NCBI GenBank assembly: GCA_947627565.1
Contig: CANQWO010000001.1
Location: 87,172-151,171 of the forward strand
Length of the DNA: 64,000 nucleotides
Source of the DNA: an uncultured Clostridia bacterium
Lineage (GTDB): Bacteria > Bacillota > Clostridia > Christensenellales > Borkfalkiaceae
Reading direction: 5' to 3'
Part shown: positions 54,843-64,000 of the stretch, piece by piece
How the letters are laid out: each line of letters begins with the position of its first letter
Numbering within the stretch: the stretch's first letter is position 1
The notes under the pieces: generated by a model
The model's input: the letters and a program-made list of their open reading frames with translations, nothing else
Databases searched by the model: none
What the model was told of the DNA's origin: nothing
Made by a program: the position numbers and the translations under genes

Positions 54843-56762
54843 TTACAGAAGTTCTACGCTGTGGCGCATAGCGCCGAAGTCGTTGGCCATCAGATTGTAT
54901 TCCATGACGATCTGTTTGACGCTGTGCGCGGGGATGACGATCTCCCAACTCGTGGCGATGTCAAACGGATCGCCGTCGGTATGACCGGGGCCGGCATGGA
55001 TGGTAAAGACGGGTGCGAGGCCGTCCTCGGTGATGACCGAGCCGTCCGGGTTGCGGAATATCATCGGGATGACGCCGTTGGGCAAGATGTTGATGCGCAC
55101 GGTGCGCGGCTTATCGCCCTGGTTGACGAAGGTGAAGACATCCTGATAGTCCTTCATCCAGTTGCCGATGCTCGGAAATTCCCCTATCGCATCGTAATTC
55201 GGATATTTCCCCGTGGCCGTGTAATGATGGATGTCGTAGGTGACGGGCTGGCCCTTAAAATACGTGTGGAGGACGCTGATATCCGTGCCGACGGCGTCGG
55301 TCATGGGAGCGTTGATCACGTTGCCGGCGGAGTCTGTGCCGGCGGATTGAAGATTGATGTGGGTCACCCACGACGTCTTATCCTTCTGTTCGTGCGCCGT
55401 GATGCCGGGGATGAGCGACGCGGGCTCTCCCTTTACCGGCGTGTCCTTGTCGTCGCTGTAATAATTGGTGAACGTGACGGGAAGGCTCTGCGGCTGCGTC
55501 GCGTCGTTGAACGTCCACGCCGCGCGGCCCTCTACGACATACCCTTCATCCCAGCCGTCTCCGAAGGGATAGGAGTTGCCCTTATACTGCGCGCTGTCCT
55601 CCTCGATGTTCTGGGGTTTGGTATAGATATAGAAGGCCCCCTCCGCGTTTCCGCCGACGACATCGAAGAGCACCGCTCCGTTGGCGATCCATGTGAGGAG
55701 CTGGTTGGCCGTCCCCGCGACGTTGAATCCCGAAAAGGCGTCTTCCGTCGTCCCGCCGATGGGATACATATGTTCTCCCGCGGGGATGCGGTAGGTCGTG
55801 GGTTGGAAATTGTGGGGCGCGGTATCGACGAATTTCAGCCATGCGTCAAAGAGCTGTTTTTGGCCGGGGAGGAGCGACTTCACGCCATCCAGCGAGAAAC
55901 CGGTGTTGTAAAAATCCACCCACTCCTGCTGGCCGAACCAAGCGCCCGAGCCCTCATGCTGATAGCCGATGTTCCTGACGGTGATATACATGTCCTCTTT
56001 GCTGTTGTTGGTGACGCGGTAGCCATAGTAGACGCCGTTGCTTCTGAGCCCGCGGTCCATGAGGTACATGCTCTGGTGCTCGAACGTGAAGAAGACGGAG
56101 CGGTCGGAGACGTCCTGCCGCGTAAGGCAGGAATTGACGACCTCCGGCGTGAGATCTTCGGGCGCGTTGCTGTAGATATACAGCGTGTCGGGGCGTTGGG
56201 TATAGGTGAGCGCGGCCGATTCCAGCGGATCGGCAGTGGGGTCGGCGCTCGTCACGCTGAACTGCTTGGGATCGGGCGCCTCGGCTACATCGAACGGAAG
56301 CGGCGATTTGTTCTCCTTCGCGGTGACATCGAGGCGGACCGCGCTCTTGACGGGAAACGCATTGAAATACACGATGTCGCCCTCTTTGAGCGTGAGCTGA
56401 AAGCCCTCCGACGTGTTCTCCAATTGTTTCCCCTCTGCATCATAGACCTCGACGCGGGAGACGACCGACGTCGCAAACGAGACGGAATAGGTGTCCGTCC
56501 ACGGCGCCTGCATCTTGAGCTTGCAGCTCGCCCCCTGTTCCACGCCGTAGAACGACGAGAGCCGGACGGCGGGCAATTTTTCAAACGTCGCAAGGTCGAA
56601 CGCGCCGCTGTCCACGGTCTGGTTCGTGATCGTTTGCTTGCACTCGTCGCAGACGCCGTCGTGATCGGCGTCGACGTGGGTATGCGCGGGCTCCCCCGCG
56701 CAGGCGCACAAGAGAAGCATCGAGAGCGCAAGCGTTACTGCCGAAAATTTCTTGAATTTCAT
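54843..56762 (-). CDS. Large secreted lipoprotein of unknown function
   Basis: MKFKKFSAVTLALSMLLLCACAGE lipobox; HTHVDADHDGVCDECK Asp-rich motif. Confidence 0.75.
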   Translation of the reverse strand: MKFKKFSAVTLALSMLLLCACAGEPAHTHVDADHDGVCDECKQTITNQTVDSGAFDLATFEKLPAVRLSSFYGVEQGASCKLKMQAPWTDTYSVSFATSVVSRVEVYDAEGKQLENTSEGFQLTLKEGDIVYFNAFPVKSAVRLDVTAKENKSPLPFDVAEAPDPKQFSVTSADPTADPLESAALTYTQRPDTLYIYSNAPEDLTPEVVNSCLTRQDVSDRSVFFTFEHQSMYLMDRGLRSNGVYYGYRVTNNSKEDMYITVRNIGYQHEGSGAWFGQQEWVDFYNTGFSLDGVKSLLPGQKQLFDAWLKFVDTAPHNFQPTTYRIPAGEHMYPIGGTTEDAFSGFNVAGTANQLLTWIANGAVLFDVVGGNAEGAFYIYTKPQNIEEDSAQYKGNSYPFGDGWDEGYVVEGRAAWTFNDATQPQSLPVTFTNYYSDDKDTPVKGEPASLIPGITAHEQKDKTSWVTHINLQSAGTDSAGNVINAPMTDAVGTDISVLHTYFKGQPVTYDIHHYTATGKYPNYDAIGEFPSIGNWMKDYQDVFTFVNQGDKPRTVRINILPNGVIPMIFRNPDGSVITEDGLAPVFTIHAGPGHTDGDPFDIATSWEIVIPAHSVKQIVMEYNLMANDFGAMRHSVELL

Positions 56763-56780
56763 AATTCCTCCTGTAATCAT

Positions 56781-58775
56781 TCACCAACGCTCGATGCGCT
56801 GAGAATTTTGTTCGTCGTGGGGAAGTGCGACCTCGATGCCCGCAGAGAGCTTCAGATCGCGGGAAGAACTGCCGACGAAGACGGTATAGCTGCCGTCTTC
56901 CACGCGCCAATCGCGGATCGCGGGGCTCCAATAGGCGAGATCCCGCCGGGTGAGGCTGAACGTGACGCACTGCTCCTCCCCCGCTTTCAGCGCGATCTTC
57001 CGGAACCGCTTGAGTTCGTGCGGCGGACGGGCGACGAGTGGATGCTTTTGGCCGACATAGAGCTGTACGACCTCCTTGCCCGCGACCGCCGACGTGTTTT
57101 TGACTTTGACGGAGACTTCGTATCCCCCGTCCTTCTCCTCGACGCGAAGCGCCGAATAGTCGAACGCGGAATAGGAAAGGCCGTAGCCGAACGGGAAGAG
57201 CACCTCTTCGCCGCGGGCGTCGTAGCCGCGATAGCCGACAAAGACGCGCTCCGCATAGACGTCGGTATACCCGTCGCCGTGGCGGACGACGTTGGGGCTG
57301 TCCTCATAGGGGAAGCTCTCCTGCAATCTGCCCGAGAAGTTCTCCCTGCCCGTGAGCAGTTTGCCGAGGGCCTCGTTGCCGCCCTCGCCGTTGAAATTGG
57401 TGAAGACGACGGCATTGACGCAGCCGATCCAATTGCTCATATCGACGGCGCTGCCGCCATAGACGACGACCGTCGTGTTGGGATTGGCCGCGCCGACGCG
57501 GCGGATGAGTTCCTCCTCCAAAGGCGTGAGGCGGAGCGTCATGCGGTCGCCGGCCTCGCAGTCCGTCTTGGCGTCGAATCCCACGACGACGACGGCGGCG
57601 TCCGCCTGTTCCGCAAAGGCGATGGAGCCGCGCAGGTTGTGGAACCTGTGAGACGTCCCGAAGGGATAGTAATGCGTCTCGCGGTAACGCAGATCGAGCG
57701 TTGCGTTCTCCGCCTGTATGCAGTCCATGAGGTTGACGGGCTCGAACGCGCTCGCCACCTCCGCCGACCCGCCGCCGCCATAGACGCCCGTCCGCGCCTT
57801 ACAGCCGCAGACGAATACCTTTTGGCCGTCTTTGAGCGGCAACGCGCCGTCGTTTTTGAGAAGCACCGCGGCCTCCGCGGCGATGCGCACCGTGGCCTTG
57901 TGGCGCTCCTCGGGCGTCGTCGTCACGACGCGCTTCTTCTTGTTCTCCTCGATCCGCTCGACGAGCGCAAGAAGGCGGTCTACGGCGGCGTCGATCTCCT
58001 CATCCGTGATGTAGCCGCGTTCATAGGCGGCCTTGAGATTGGGAAATGCCTCGTCGGAGTGCGGCATCTCGAGGTCGAGCGTGGCTTTCAGCGCCTTTGC
58101 GCGGTCGACGACGGCGCCCCAATCGGAGATGATCGCGCCGTCGAAGCCCATCTCTCCTCTCAGGATGTCGTGCAAGAGCAGGCGATGCTCGGAACAATAG
58201 ACGCCGTTGAGGAGATTATAGGAGCACATGACCGTATACGGCTTTGCCTCCACGGCGCGCGCAAACGCGGGCAGATAGATCTCGTGCAACGTGCGGTCGT
58301 CCACCTCGCTCGACTGATAGAACCGGTCGTGGTCGCTGTTGTTGACGGCGAAGTGTTTGACCGAGGTGCCGATCCCCTTGGACTGCACGCCCTCGATATA
58401 GGCGTATGCCATCTCGCCCGCCAGATAGGGATCCTCCGAAAAATATTCGAAATTGCGGCCGTTATACGGCATGCGCTTGATGTTGATGCCCGGCGCGAGC
58501 AAGACGTCGATATTCTTTTCGATCGCCTCGTCGCCGAGAAGCTGCCCCATCTCATGGGCGAGCGCGGGGTCCCATGTGGACGCCAACGCGCTCAGCGTGG
58601 GGAACGCGACCGCCTTGTCCCACTTCGCCTCCGTCTCCGTCTGGTGGATCTTGACGCCGTGGGGGCCGTCGGAAAAGGTGATCCGCGGCAGATCGCCGAG
58701 GCGTTCGAGATACCAGCAATCATATCCCGTGAGCAGCGTGAGTTTTTCATCGATCGTCATGGTTTTTCTGTTCAT
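56781..58775 (-). CDS. Glycoside hydrolase family 3 (beta-glucosidase-like)
   Basis: VKHFAVNNSDHDRFYQSSEVDDRTLHEIYLPAF; GFDGAIISDWGAV; C-terminal FN3-like region. Confidence 0.92.
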   Translation of the reverse strand: MNRKTMTIDEKLTLLTGYDCWYLERLGDLPRITFSDGPHGVKIHQTETEAKWDKAVAFPTLSALASTWDPALAHEMGQLLGDEAIEKNIDVLLAPGINIKRMPYNGRNFEYFSEDPYLAGEMAYAYIEGVQSKGIGTSVKHFAVNNSDHDRFYQSSEVDDRTLHEIYLPAFARAVEAKPYTVMCSYNLLNGVYCSEHRLLLHDILRGEMGFDGAIISDWGAVVDRAKALKATLDLEMPHSDEAFPNLKAAYERGYITDEEIDAAVDRLLALVERIEENKKKRVVTTTPEERHKATVRIAAEAAVLLKNDGALPLKDGQKVFVCGCKARTGVYGGGGSAEVASAFEPVNLMDCIQAENATLDLRYRETHYYPFGTSHRFHNLRGSIAFAEQADAAVVVVGFDAKTDCEAGDRMTLRLTPLEEELIRRVGAANPNTTVVVYGGSAVDMSNWIGCVNAVVFTNFNGEGGNEALGKLLTGRENFSGRLQESFPYEDSPNVVRHGDGYTDVYAERVFVGYRGYDARGEEVLFPFGYGLSYSAFDYSALRVEEKDGGYEVSVKVKNTSAVAGKEVVQLYVGQKHPLVARPPHELKRFRKIALKAGEEQCVTFSLTRRDLAYWSPAIRDWRVEDGSYTVFVGSSSRDLKLSAGIEVALPHDEQNSQRIERW

Positions 58776-58778
58776 GAT

Positions 58779-60050
58779 CTACCTCTCAGTCTTTGCATGA
58801 ATTGCAATGCGCGCACCGTTTCTGCGGCGCGACTCCTCGGCGCAGATGGCCATGAGGTGGCTCTCCACGGAATTTTCGAGGGATGTGACCTGTTCCGTCT
58901 CCCCGCAAAGCATGCCGTAGAGCGTATCGAGAAGGCCGTATTCCCCGCCGCCGTGCCCTTTATCCGTGTTTTCGAGCGAGGCGATTCTAACGGTCTCGGC
59001 CGCACCGCCGAACGGCTTCAGCACGATCTCGCCGCGCGGTTCATCGAGCACGATCTCGCCCAAAGTCCCGAACAGCCGCATGACTCTGCCGCAGTCCGCC
59101 GTAAACGCCGTCATCGTGAGCGAGGCTTTGACCCCGTTTTCAAAGGTGAAATCGGCGATTTGATGGTCTACGACGTCGTTGTCGCAGAAGTAGACGCACC
59201 GGCCGTATTCCCCCGTCTCGATGGCCTGTTCGAGGGCCTCCTCGGTGATGGGATAGCGGGAGGTCAGTTGCACATACGGCCAATCGGACGCAGGCCGCCC
59301 CGCGGCCTTCCAACCGTCGACGTAGATGCGCTTGGCGCTGTATGCGCACGTCTCGACCAACGGACAGACGACGCAGCGCTTTTGGGCCGCCTCGGGGGCG
59401 CATTCCGCCTTGAAATAGGCGAGATCCCCCACCGACGAGACGCTCTCGCACCTCGCGCCGGCAAAATACTGCAAGAGATCGAGGTCGTGGCAACACTTGG
59501 CCAAGATCATCGGCGCCGTCTCTTCGCTGCTGTGCCAATTCCCGCGCACAAAGCTGTGCGCCTGGTGCCAATAGGCGACCTGCTCGATGGTTTGGATGGC
59601 CACGAGCCGCCCGATGGCGCCGCGCTTCAGATATTGCCCGATCGTGAGATAGGCCGGCGCGTATCGTAAGACGTGGCACACCAGCGCCTTCCGGCCCGTC
59701 TCCCGCTGAACGCGGAGCAATTCTTCGAGCTCTTCGCGGTCGGCCGAAACGGGCTTTTCGAGCAGAACGTCGTAGCCCAAACGAAACGCCCGGACGCACT
59801 GCCGCACATGGTCGCGGTCCATCGTCGCGATCACGAGGAGATCGGCGCGCTTCTTTTCGAAAAACCGCGCCTCGTCCGTGAACGTTTCCGAGACGCCGAA
59901 ACGGCGGCCGTACACTTCCAAACGGTACGGCGACGTATCGCAGAGCGCGGTGATGCGGAATCTCTCCGCCTGTTGGGTGAATAATGTTCCGTAAGTTTCC
60001 GCGCCACGGTTCCCGCATCCGAGAATGGCCACGGTATAAGTAGGATTCAT
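58779..60050 (-). CDS. Gfo/Idh/MocA family oxidoreductase
   Basis: VAILGCGNRGAETYG N-terminus; VLLEKPVSADREE. Confidence 0.92.
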   Translation of the reverse strand: MNPTYTVAILGCGNRGAETYGTLFTQQAERFRITALCDTSPYRLEVYGRRFGVSETFTDEARFFEKKRADLLVIATMDRDHVRQCVRAFRLGYDVLLEKPVSADREELEELLRVQRETGRKALVCHVLRYAPAYLTIGQYLKRGAIGRLVAIQTIEQVAYWHQAHSFVRGNWHSSEETAPMILAKCCHDLDLLQYFAGARCESVSSVGDLAYFKAECAPEAAQKRCVVCPLVETCAYSAKRIYVDGWKAAGRPASDWPYVQLTSRYPITEEALEQAIETGEYGRCVYFCDNDVVDHQIADFTFENGVKASLTMTAFTADCGRVMRLFGTLGEIVLDEPRGEIVLKPFGGAAETVRIASLENTDKGHGGGEYGLLDTLYGMLCGETEQVTSLENSVESHLMAICAEESRRRNGARIAIHAKTER

Positions 60051-60754
60051 GCCTGGATTCGCTCCTCTCCGCCGAAGGCGGGACTTTGATTGAAAATGTC
60101 TACAAAATAACTCGTGATGTTCTGCGGCCGCGTGATCGCGCCGCCGATGATCACATGTTCGATCCCCGCGTCTAAGATGCTCTTCAGCTCCATGAACGAG
60201 TGGATCCCGCCCTCCGCGACCACCGTCGCCGACGCGATCTCCTCCTTCAGCCGCCGGCAGAATCCCACATCGGGGATCGCGATCCCCCGGGTCTCCTCCG
60301 TGTAGCTCCGCAGGGTCGTCGATATATAGTCGAAGCCGAGCCGCTCCGCGTTCTTCGCCTCCTCAAACGTCGCAATGTCCGCCATCAGCGCCTTGTCCGT
60401 ATGCGCACGCGCATACCGGACCAGCTCCTCCAGCGTCTCCCCGTTCGGACGCGGACGCAGCGTCGCGTCCATCGCGATCACCGCGCACGACGCACCGATC
60501 AACGCCTTCACTTCCTTCCGCGTCGGCGTGATGTATACCGCCGAATCCGCATAGTCCCGCTTGATCAGCCCGATGATCGGCAGTTTCCCTTCGATCCGTC
60601 GGTTGATCGCATTGATGTCCCGCACCGTGTTCGCGCGGATCCCCACGGCGCCGCCCTGCCGCGCCGCTTCCGCCATCTTTGCGATCGTGCTCCCGCCGTA
60701 CAGCGGCTCATGCTTCAATGCCTGACACGATACTACCAATCCCCGCGGGATCAC
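60047..60754 (-). CDS. nanE: Putative N-acetylmannosamine-6-phosphate 2-epimerase
   Basis: MKEVIPRGLVVSCQALKHEPLYGGSTIAKMAEAARQGGAVGIRAN; VVAEGGIHS; VIIGGAITRP; 4-nt overlap with downstream gene; exact ATG approximate. Confidence 0.9.
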   Translation of the reverse strand: MIPRGLVVSCQALKHEPLYGGSTIAKMAEAARQGGAVGIRANTVRDINAINRRIEGKLPIIGLIKRDYADSAVYITPTRKEVKALIGASCAVIAMDATLRPRPNGETLEELVRYARAHTDKALMADIATFEEAKNAERLGFDYISTTLRSYTEETRGIAIPDVGFCRRLKEEIASATVVAEGGIHSFMELKSILDAGIEHVIIGGAITRPQNITSYFVDIFNQSPAFGGEERIQA

Positions 60755-60809
60755 TTCTTTCATACTGTCCTTCTCCATGTCTCTGCCATGCCGGCCGAAA
60801 ACCGCCGCA

Positions 60810-62600
60810 TTATGCCACGGTCACGTCCGCAAGATCGCTGTAAAGCCCGAAATCCACGTCGGCCTTGTCGCCCGAATTTTGCCGGAGGTAGAAGAGCACT
60901 TTGGCCGTCCCCTCGCCCTCGGATACGACGATCACCTCGCATTCGCGCTCCTCCACCCAGCCGTTATAATTCATGCAGGGCAGGGTGACTTTGCCCGCCG
61001 CAAGATCGGCCTTTGAAACCGTTTCGGGCACGAGGATCTTCTTCGCCAACATGGCGCAATCCTCCGCGACGTCCGTCGTCGCGACGTTGCACTTGGTGCG
61101 GAAGTTGCTGAGATCGTAGAACGTCCAACTGTTTTCGGCATAGCCGCGGGCGAGCCATGTGGCCCAAAGATTGTTCGTGAGCGGATTGATCGTCTCGTCG
61201 TCGTTGTGGGCGCGCTCGTCGAGACCGACGTTATACTTCCGCGTGACATGCCGCATGCATTCGGGCATCTTCTCCCGCGTGACATATTGGCCGTCCCAAA
61301 ACTTGGGATAGTCGGGCTTGGTCTGGGTATAATAGGAATTTCCGCCGCCGAGGTAGCCCACCGGGATCTCGGGGAAGATGCTCCGCATCCTTTCCGCCCA
61401 GATGGAATAGAAGGTGATGGCGTACCACCTGCCCTCCATCTCGGGATGGCGGTCCATCACTTTTTTGAGGTTCTCGATGGCGTGCAGCGCGTCGGCCGCG
61501 CGCTCGGTGCCCTCGTCGAGCTTCATCTCGAGAATGAAGATGACGTCGGTTTTGGCGAGGAGCCCGATCACCTCTTCGAGCGTCGGGAACGTCTCCTCGT
61601 ACTTCTTGGTGTAATCGCTGAGCGTATATTTGCGGATGGCATCCGCCGTCGTGTTGGGGAAGTTGCCATTGCCGTTGGACGTCATGCTCATCGTGGAATT
61701 GTGACAGATGAAGAGCTGTTCGTCGGCGGTGATCTGAAGGTCGATCTCGATGTGCGTGGCGCCCTCGTTGAACGTCGCCGCGACGGCCGTCGGCGACTGC
61801 TCGTTGCAGTAGCCCGTAATGCCGCGGTGCGCCGCGATGAACTGCGCGCGCGCAAAGCCCTCCTTCTCGAAGACGGCGAGCGCCTCCGAAGCCGTCTCGG
61901 CCCGATTTACGACGACGCCGTAGCAGCCGGCCGCCATCGCCTTGACCGCCTCCTCCTTGTCCTCCGCATACGCCCAGCAGCTTTTGGTCATTGCCTCGAC
62001 GTATTCGGCCGCGACGGAGAGATTTTCCTCGCCCGCGTCGTAGAGAAGGACGTTACAGCCCGCCCGGTTGGCCTCCGCGATTCGCGGCCATTCCGCGTAG
62101 CGCGAATCGGTCAGCGGATGGGAGGTGAGATCGTAGACGGTGTTGACGAGAAAGGCGGTGTCGTCCGCATAGAGCGTCTCGATGACCGAGATGTCGTCTG
62201 TGACGGCCATCATATCGGAGATCGTATACGTCTTCTCGAGCCAATTGACGAAGGCCGCCGCCGTCGCCGCGCTGAGGCGGACGACGGGAATAAATTTCGC
62301 GCGGAGATAGGTGTTGAAGACGCTTACAAGCGACTTTGTCTCGCCGGAAAGCGTGACGTTCATCTCGCTGTCGGGCGTGACGATGACCGAGTCGATCCCG
62401 GCGGGAGACGACGGGATGTCGGCGAACGAGCGGGGTTCGAGCACGATCGTCGGATCGAGCATGAGTCCGCTCTCGCTGCCGCCCGCCGTAAGATAATCCG
62501 TATACACGGTGGCCGCCGCCTGTGCGGGGACGCCTTCACCGGCCGCAACGCAGGCGACCATCAGGCATGCCGCCGCGGCGACCGCAATGATTTTTTTCAT
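60810..62600 (-). CDS. Secreted glycerophosphodiester phosphodiesterase family protein
   Basis: Signal peptide; FIAAHRGITGYCNEQSPTAVAATFNEGATHIEIDLQITADEQLFICHN. Confidence 0.88.
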   Translation of the reverse strand: MKKIIAVAAAACLMVACVAAGEGVPAQAAATVYTDYLTAGGSESGLMLDPTIVLEPRSFADIPSSPAGIDSVIVTPDSEMNVTLSGETKSLVSVFNTYLRAKFIPVVRLSAATAAAFVNWLEKTYTISDMMAVTDDISVIETLYADDTAFLVNTVYDLTSHPLTDSRYAEWPRIAEANRAGCNVLLYDAGEENLSVAAEYVEAMTKSCWAYAEDKEEAVKAMAAGCYGVVVNRAETASEALAVFEKEGFARAQFIAAHRGITGYCNEQSPTAVAATFNEGATHIEIDLQITADEQLFICHNSTMSMTSNGNGNFPNTTADAIRKYTLSDYTKKYEETFPTLEEVIGLLAKTDVIFILEMKLDEGTERAADALHAIENLKKVMDRHPEMEGRWYAITFYSIWAERMRSIFPEIPVGYLGGGNSYYTQTKPDYPKFWDGQYVTREKMPECMRHVTRKYNVGLDERAHNDDETINPLTNNLWATWLARGYAENSWTFYDLSNFRTKCNVATTDVAEDCAMLAKKILVPETVSKADLAAGKVTLPCMNYNGWVEERECEVIVVSEGEGTAKVLFYLRQNSGDKADVDFGLYSDLADVTVA

Positions 62601-62610
62601 GGTACCCTCC

Positions 62611-63195
62611 TCAATTCAGCCCGATGATGAGCTCGAAACTCGCGGAATATCCGCCGCATTTGACTGTGATGATGCAATTGCCGCGCTTTACCGCCTTGAC
62701 GCGCGCGATCGGGCCCTGATACTCGACGGTCCCGAACGCCTCGTCCGAGCTCTCCCACGTGACGGGCTCTCGGAGCCCTTCGGCGATCCACGCCTTGACG
62801 GTCACGACGGTATTCTTGCGGAGAATGAGCTTGCCGGAGGGAACGTTGACGGTCACGGGGTAGGCCGTGACGGTCACTTCGCAGTGCGCGAGCTCGCGTT
62901 CGCCGTCCATTGCCTTTACGGTGACGGCGCCCTCCGAGACGGCCGTGACCGTCGCCGTGAGGCCGCTGCCCGCGACCGTCGCAATGCCGGGATCTTCGCT
63001 CGTCCACACATAGGAGACCGCCGCGGAACTTTCGGCGTAGGGAACAAGCGTGAGCGTGCCGCTCTCCCCCACCGCCAACGTCAATTCCGTGCGGTCGATG
63101 GTATAGGTGGGCGGGACGGAAGACGTCTGGTTGCATGCCGCGAGAAGTCCCGCCGCCAAGACGAGCCCGAGCAGGATCGGAATACTTTTTTTCAT
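62611..63195 (-). CDS. Lipoprotein with Ig-like (BIG-type) domains
   Basis: MKKSIPILLGLVLAAGLLAACNQ lipobox; ELTLAVGESGTLTLVP..YVWTSEDPGIATVAGSGLTATVTAVSEGAVTVKA. Confidence 0.8.
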   Translation of the reverse strand: MKKSIPILLGLVLAAGLLAACNQTSSVPPTYTIDRTELTLAVGESGTLTLVPYAESSAAVSYVWTSEDPGIATVAGSGLTATVTAVSEGAVTVKAMDGERELAHCEVTVTAYPVTVNVPSGKLILRKNTVVTVKAWIAEGLREPVTWESSDEAFGTVEYQGPIARVKAVKRGNCIITVKCGGYSASFELIIGLN

Positions 63196-63313
63196 GATTT
63201 TTTCTCCATAAGATCGCATATCGAACTGCGCGCGCATTTCCCCTATGAAACCGCGCAATGTGCGCCGCCGCATAGAGAGAGGGCCGCGCGGGTCCTCTTT
63301 CTGTCCGGCGGGA

Positions 63314-64000
63314 TCAGCCTTTGACGGAGCCAAGCTGCAGGCCGCCCTTGATGTAGCGCATGACGTAGGGGTACATGGCGATGATGGGAATGACGCTGAC
63401 AAGCATGGCCGCCGCTTCGACGTTTTTGGCATTGGCTTGCAGCCACGGATTGTTCTTGTCGCCGCCGCCCTTGGAGAACTCCTGCAGCATGAGATAGAGA
63501 TAGTAGGCGAGCGGCTGCTGGTCCTTGGCGCTGGCCTGGATGAAGAGGAGCGCCGAGCCGTAGCCGTTCCAGCAACCGACGATGGTGAAGAAACAGCATG
63601 TGCCGATGATGGGCAGCGACATGGGCACGACGATCAGGAAGAAGAGTTGAAGCTCAGACGCGCCGTCGAGCCGCGCCGCCTCTTCGATGTCCGTCGAAAG
63701 TCCCTCGAAGAACGTCTTGAAATACAGCATGTTGCCGATGTTGCAGAGGTTGGTGATGATGATGGCAAACAGCGTATTGAGAAGCCCCATCGAGTTGATC
63801 AGCAAATAGATGGGAATGATCCCGGGGCCGAAGAGCATCGCGAAGATGAAGAACGCGAGAATGGGGCCGCGGAACGGGAAATCGCGCTTGGAGAGCGGAT
63901 AGGCCGAGAGCGCCATGATGAGATTGGAGAGCACCGTGACCGAGACCGTCAAAATGACGGAGTTCATGAACGCGCGCCAAAACTCCATCATTTTGACGGT
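63314..64000 (-). CDS. Carbohydrate ABC transporter permease (LplC/YtcP type), partial at window edge
   Basis: MALSAYPLSKRDFPFRG, EAARLDGASELQLFFLIVVPMSLPI (EAA loop), C-terminus MRYIKGGLQLGSVKG. Confidence 0.92.
   Translation of the reverse strand, partial: TVKMMEFWRAFMNSVILTVSVTVLSNLIMALSAYPLSKRDFPFRGPILAFFIFAMLFGPGIIPIYLLINSMGLLNTLFAIIITNLCNIGNMLYFKTFFEGLSTDIEEAARLDGASELQLFFLIVVPMSLPIIGTCCFFTIVGCWNGYGSALLFIQASAKDQQPLAYYLYLMLQEFSKGGGDKNNPWLQANAKNVEAAAMLVSVIPIIAMYPYVMRYIKGGLQLGSVKG

Noticed and set aside
54807-59669. 1620-aa plus-strand ORF
   Set aside because: Antisense shadow of the lipoprotein, GH3 and oxidoreductase genes; low-complexity D/E/R/V-rich product with no domain signature

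Overview
The window looks like a chromosomal segment of a high-GC, spore-forming Clostridia-type Firmicute. The evidence is spoVAD/spoVAE, TTGACA/TATAAT promoters and the gene families present. Nearly all genes are on the minus strand. Housekeeping blocks are tsaD-prfB-secA, deoC-like, rsfS, nadD-yqeK, nnr, birA, recX, purH and sdaA. Carbohydrate blocks are GH51, GH36, GH27, GH3, araA/araD/FGGY kinase, nahK, UDP-HexNAc pyrophosphorylase, nanE, an oxidoreductase, GDPD and an ABC permease. The main discovery candidate is an approximately 18 kb collinear cluster at 1449-19579 (minus strand). It encodes a GrpE-like protein, a lid-less Hsp70, an Hsp70-vWA fusion, a J-like/zinc-ribbon/FN3-like protein without an HPD motif, a TRAFAC-type GTPase, a GAP1-N-like protein, a tandem duplicate of zinc-ribbon membrane GTPases each paired with a small TM protein, a transglutaminase-like protein and a polytopic membrane protein. 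It resembles computationally described GTPase/GAP1 conflict-type systems, here combined with a divergent private chaperone set. Upstream are two homologous promoter-like elements with a perfect TTGACA box followed by a G9 homopolymer, which could be slipped-strand phase-variable promoters or G-tract operators. No tool was run: family names come from motif recognition in the translated ORFs, and comparisons and coordinates were made by eye.
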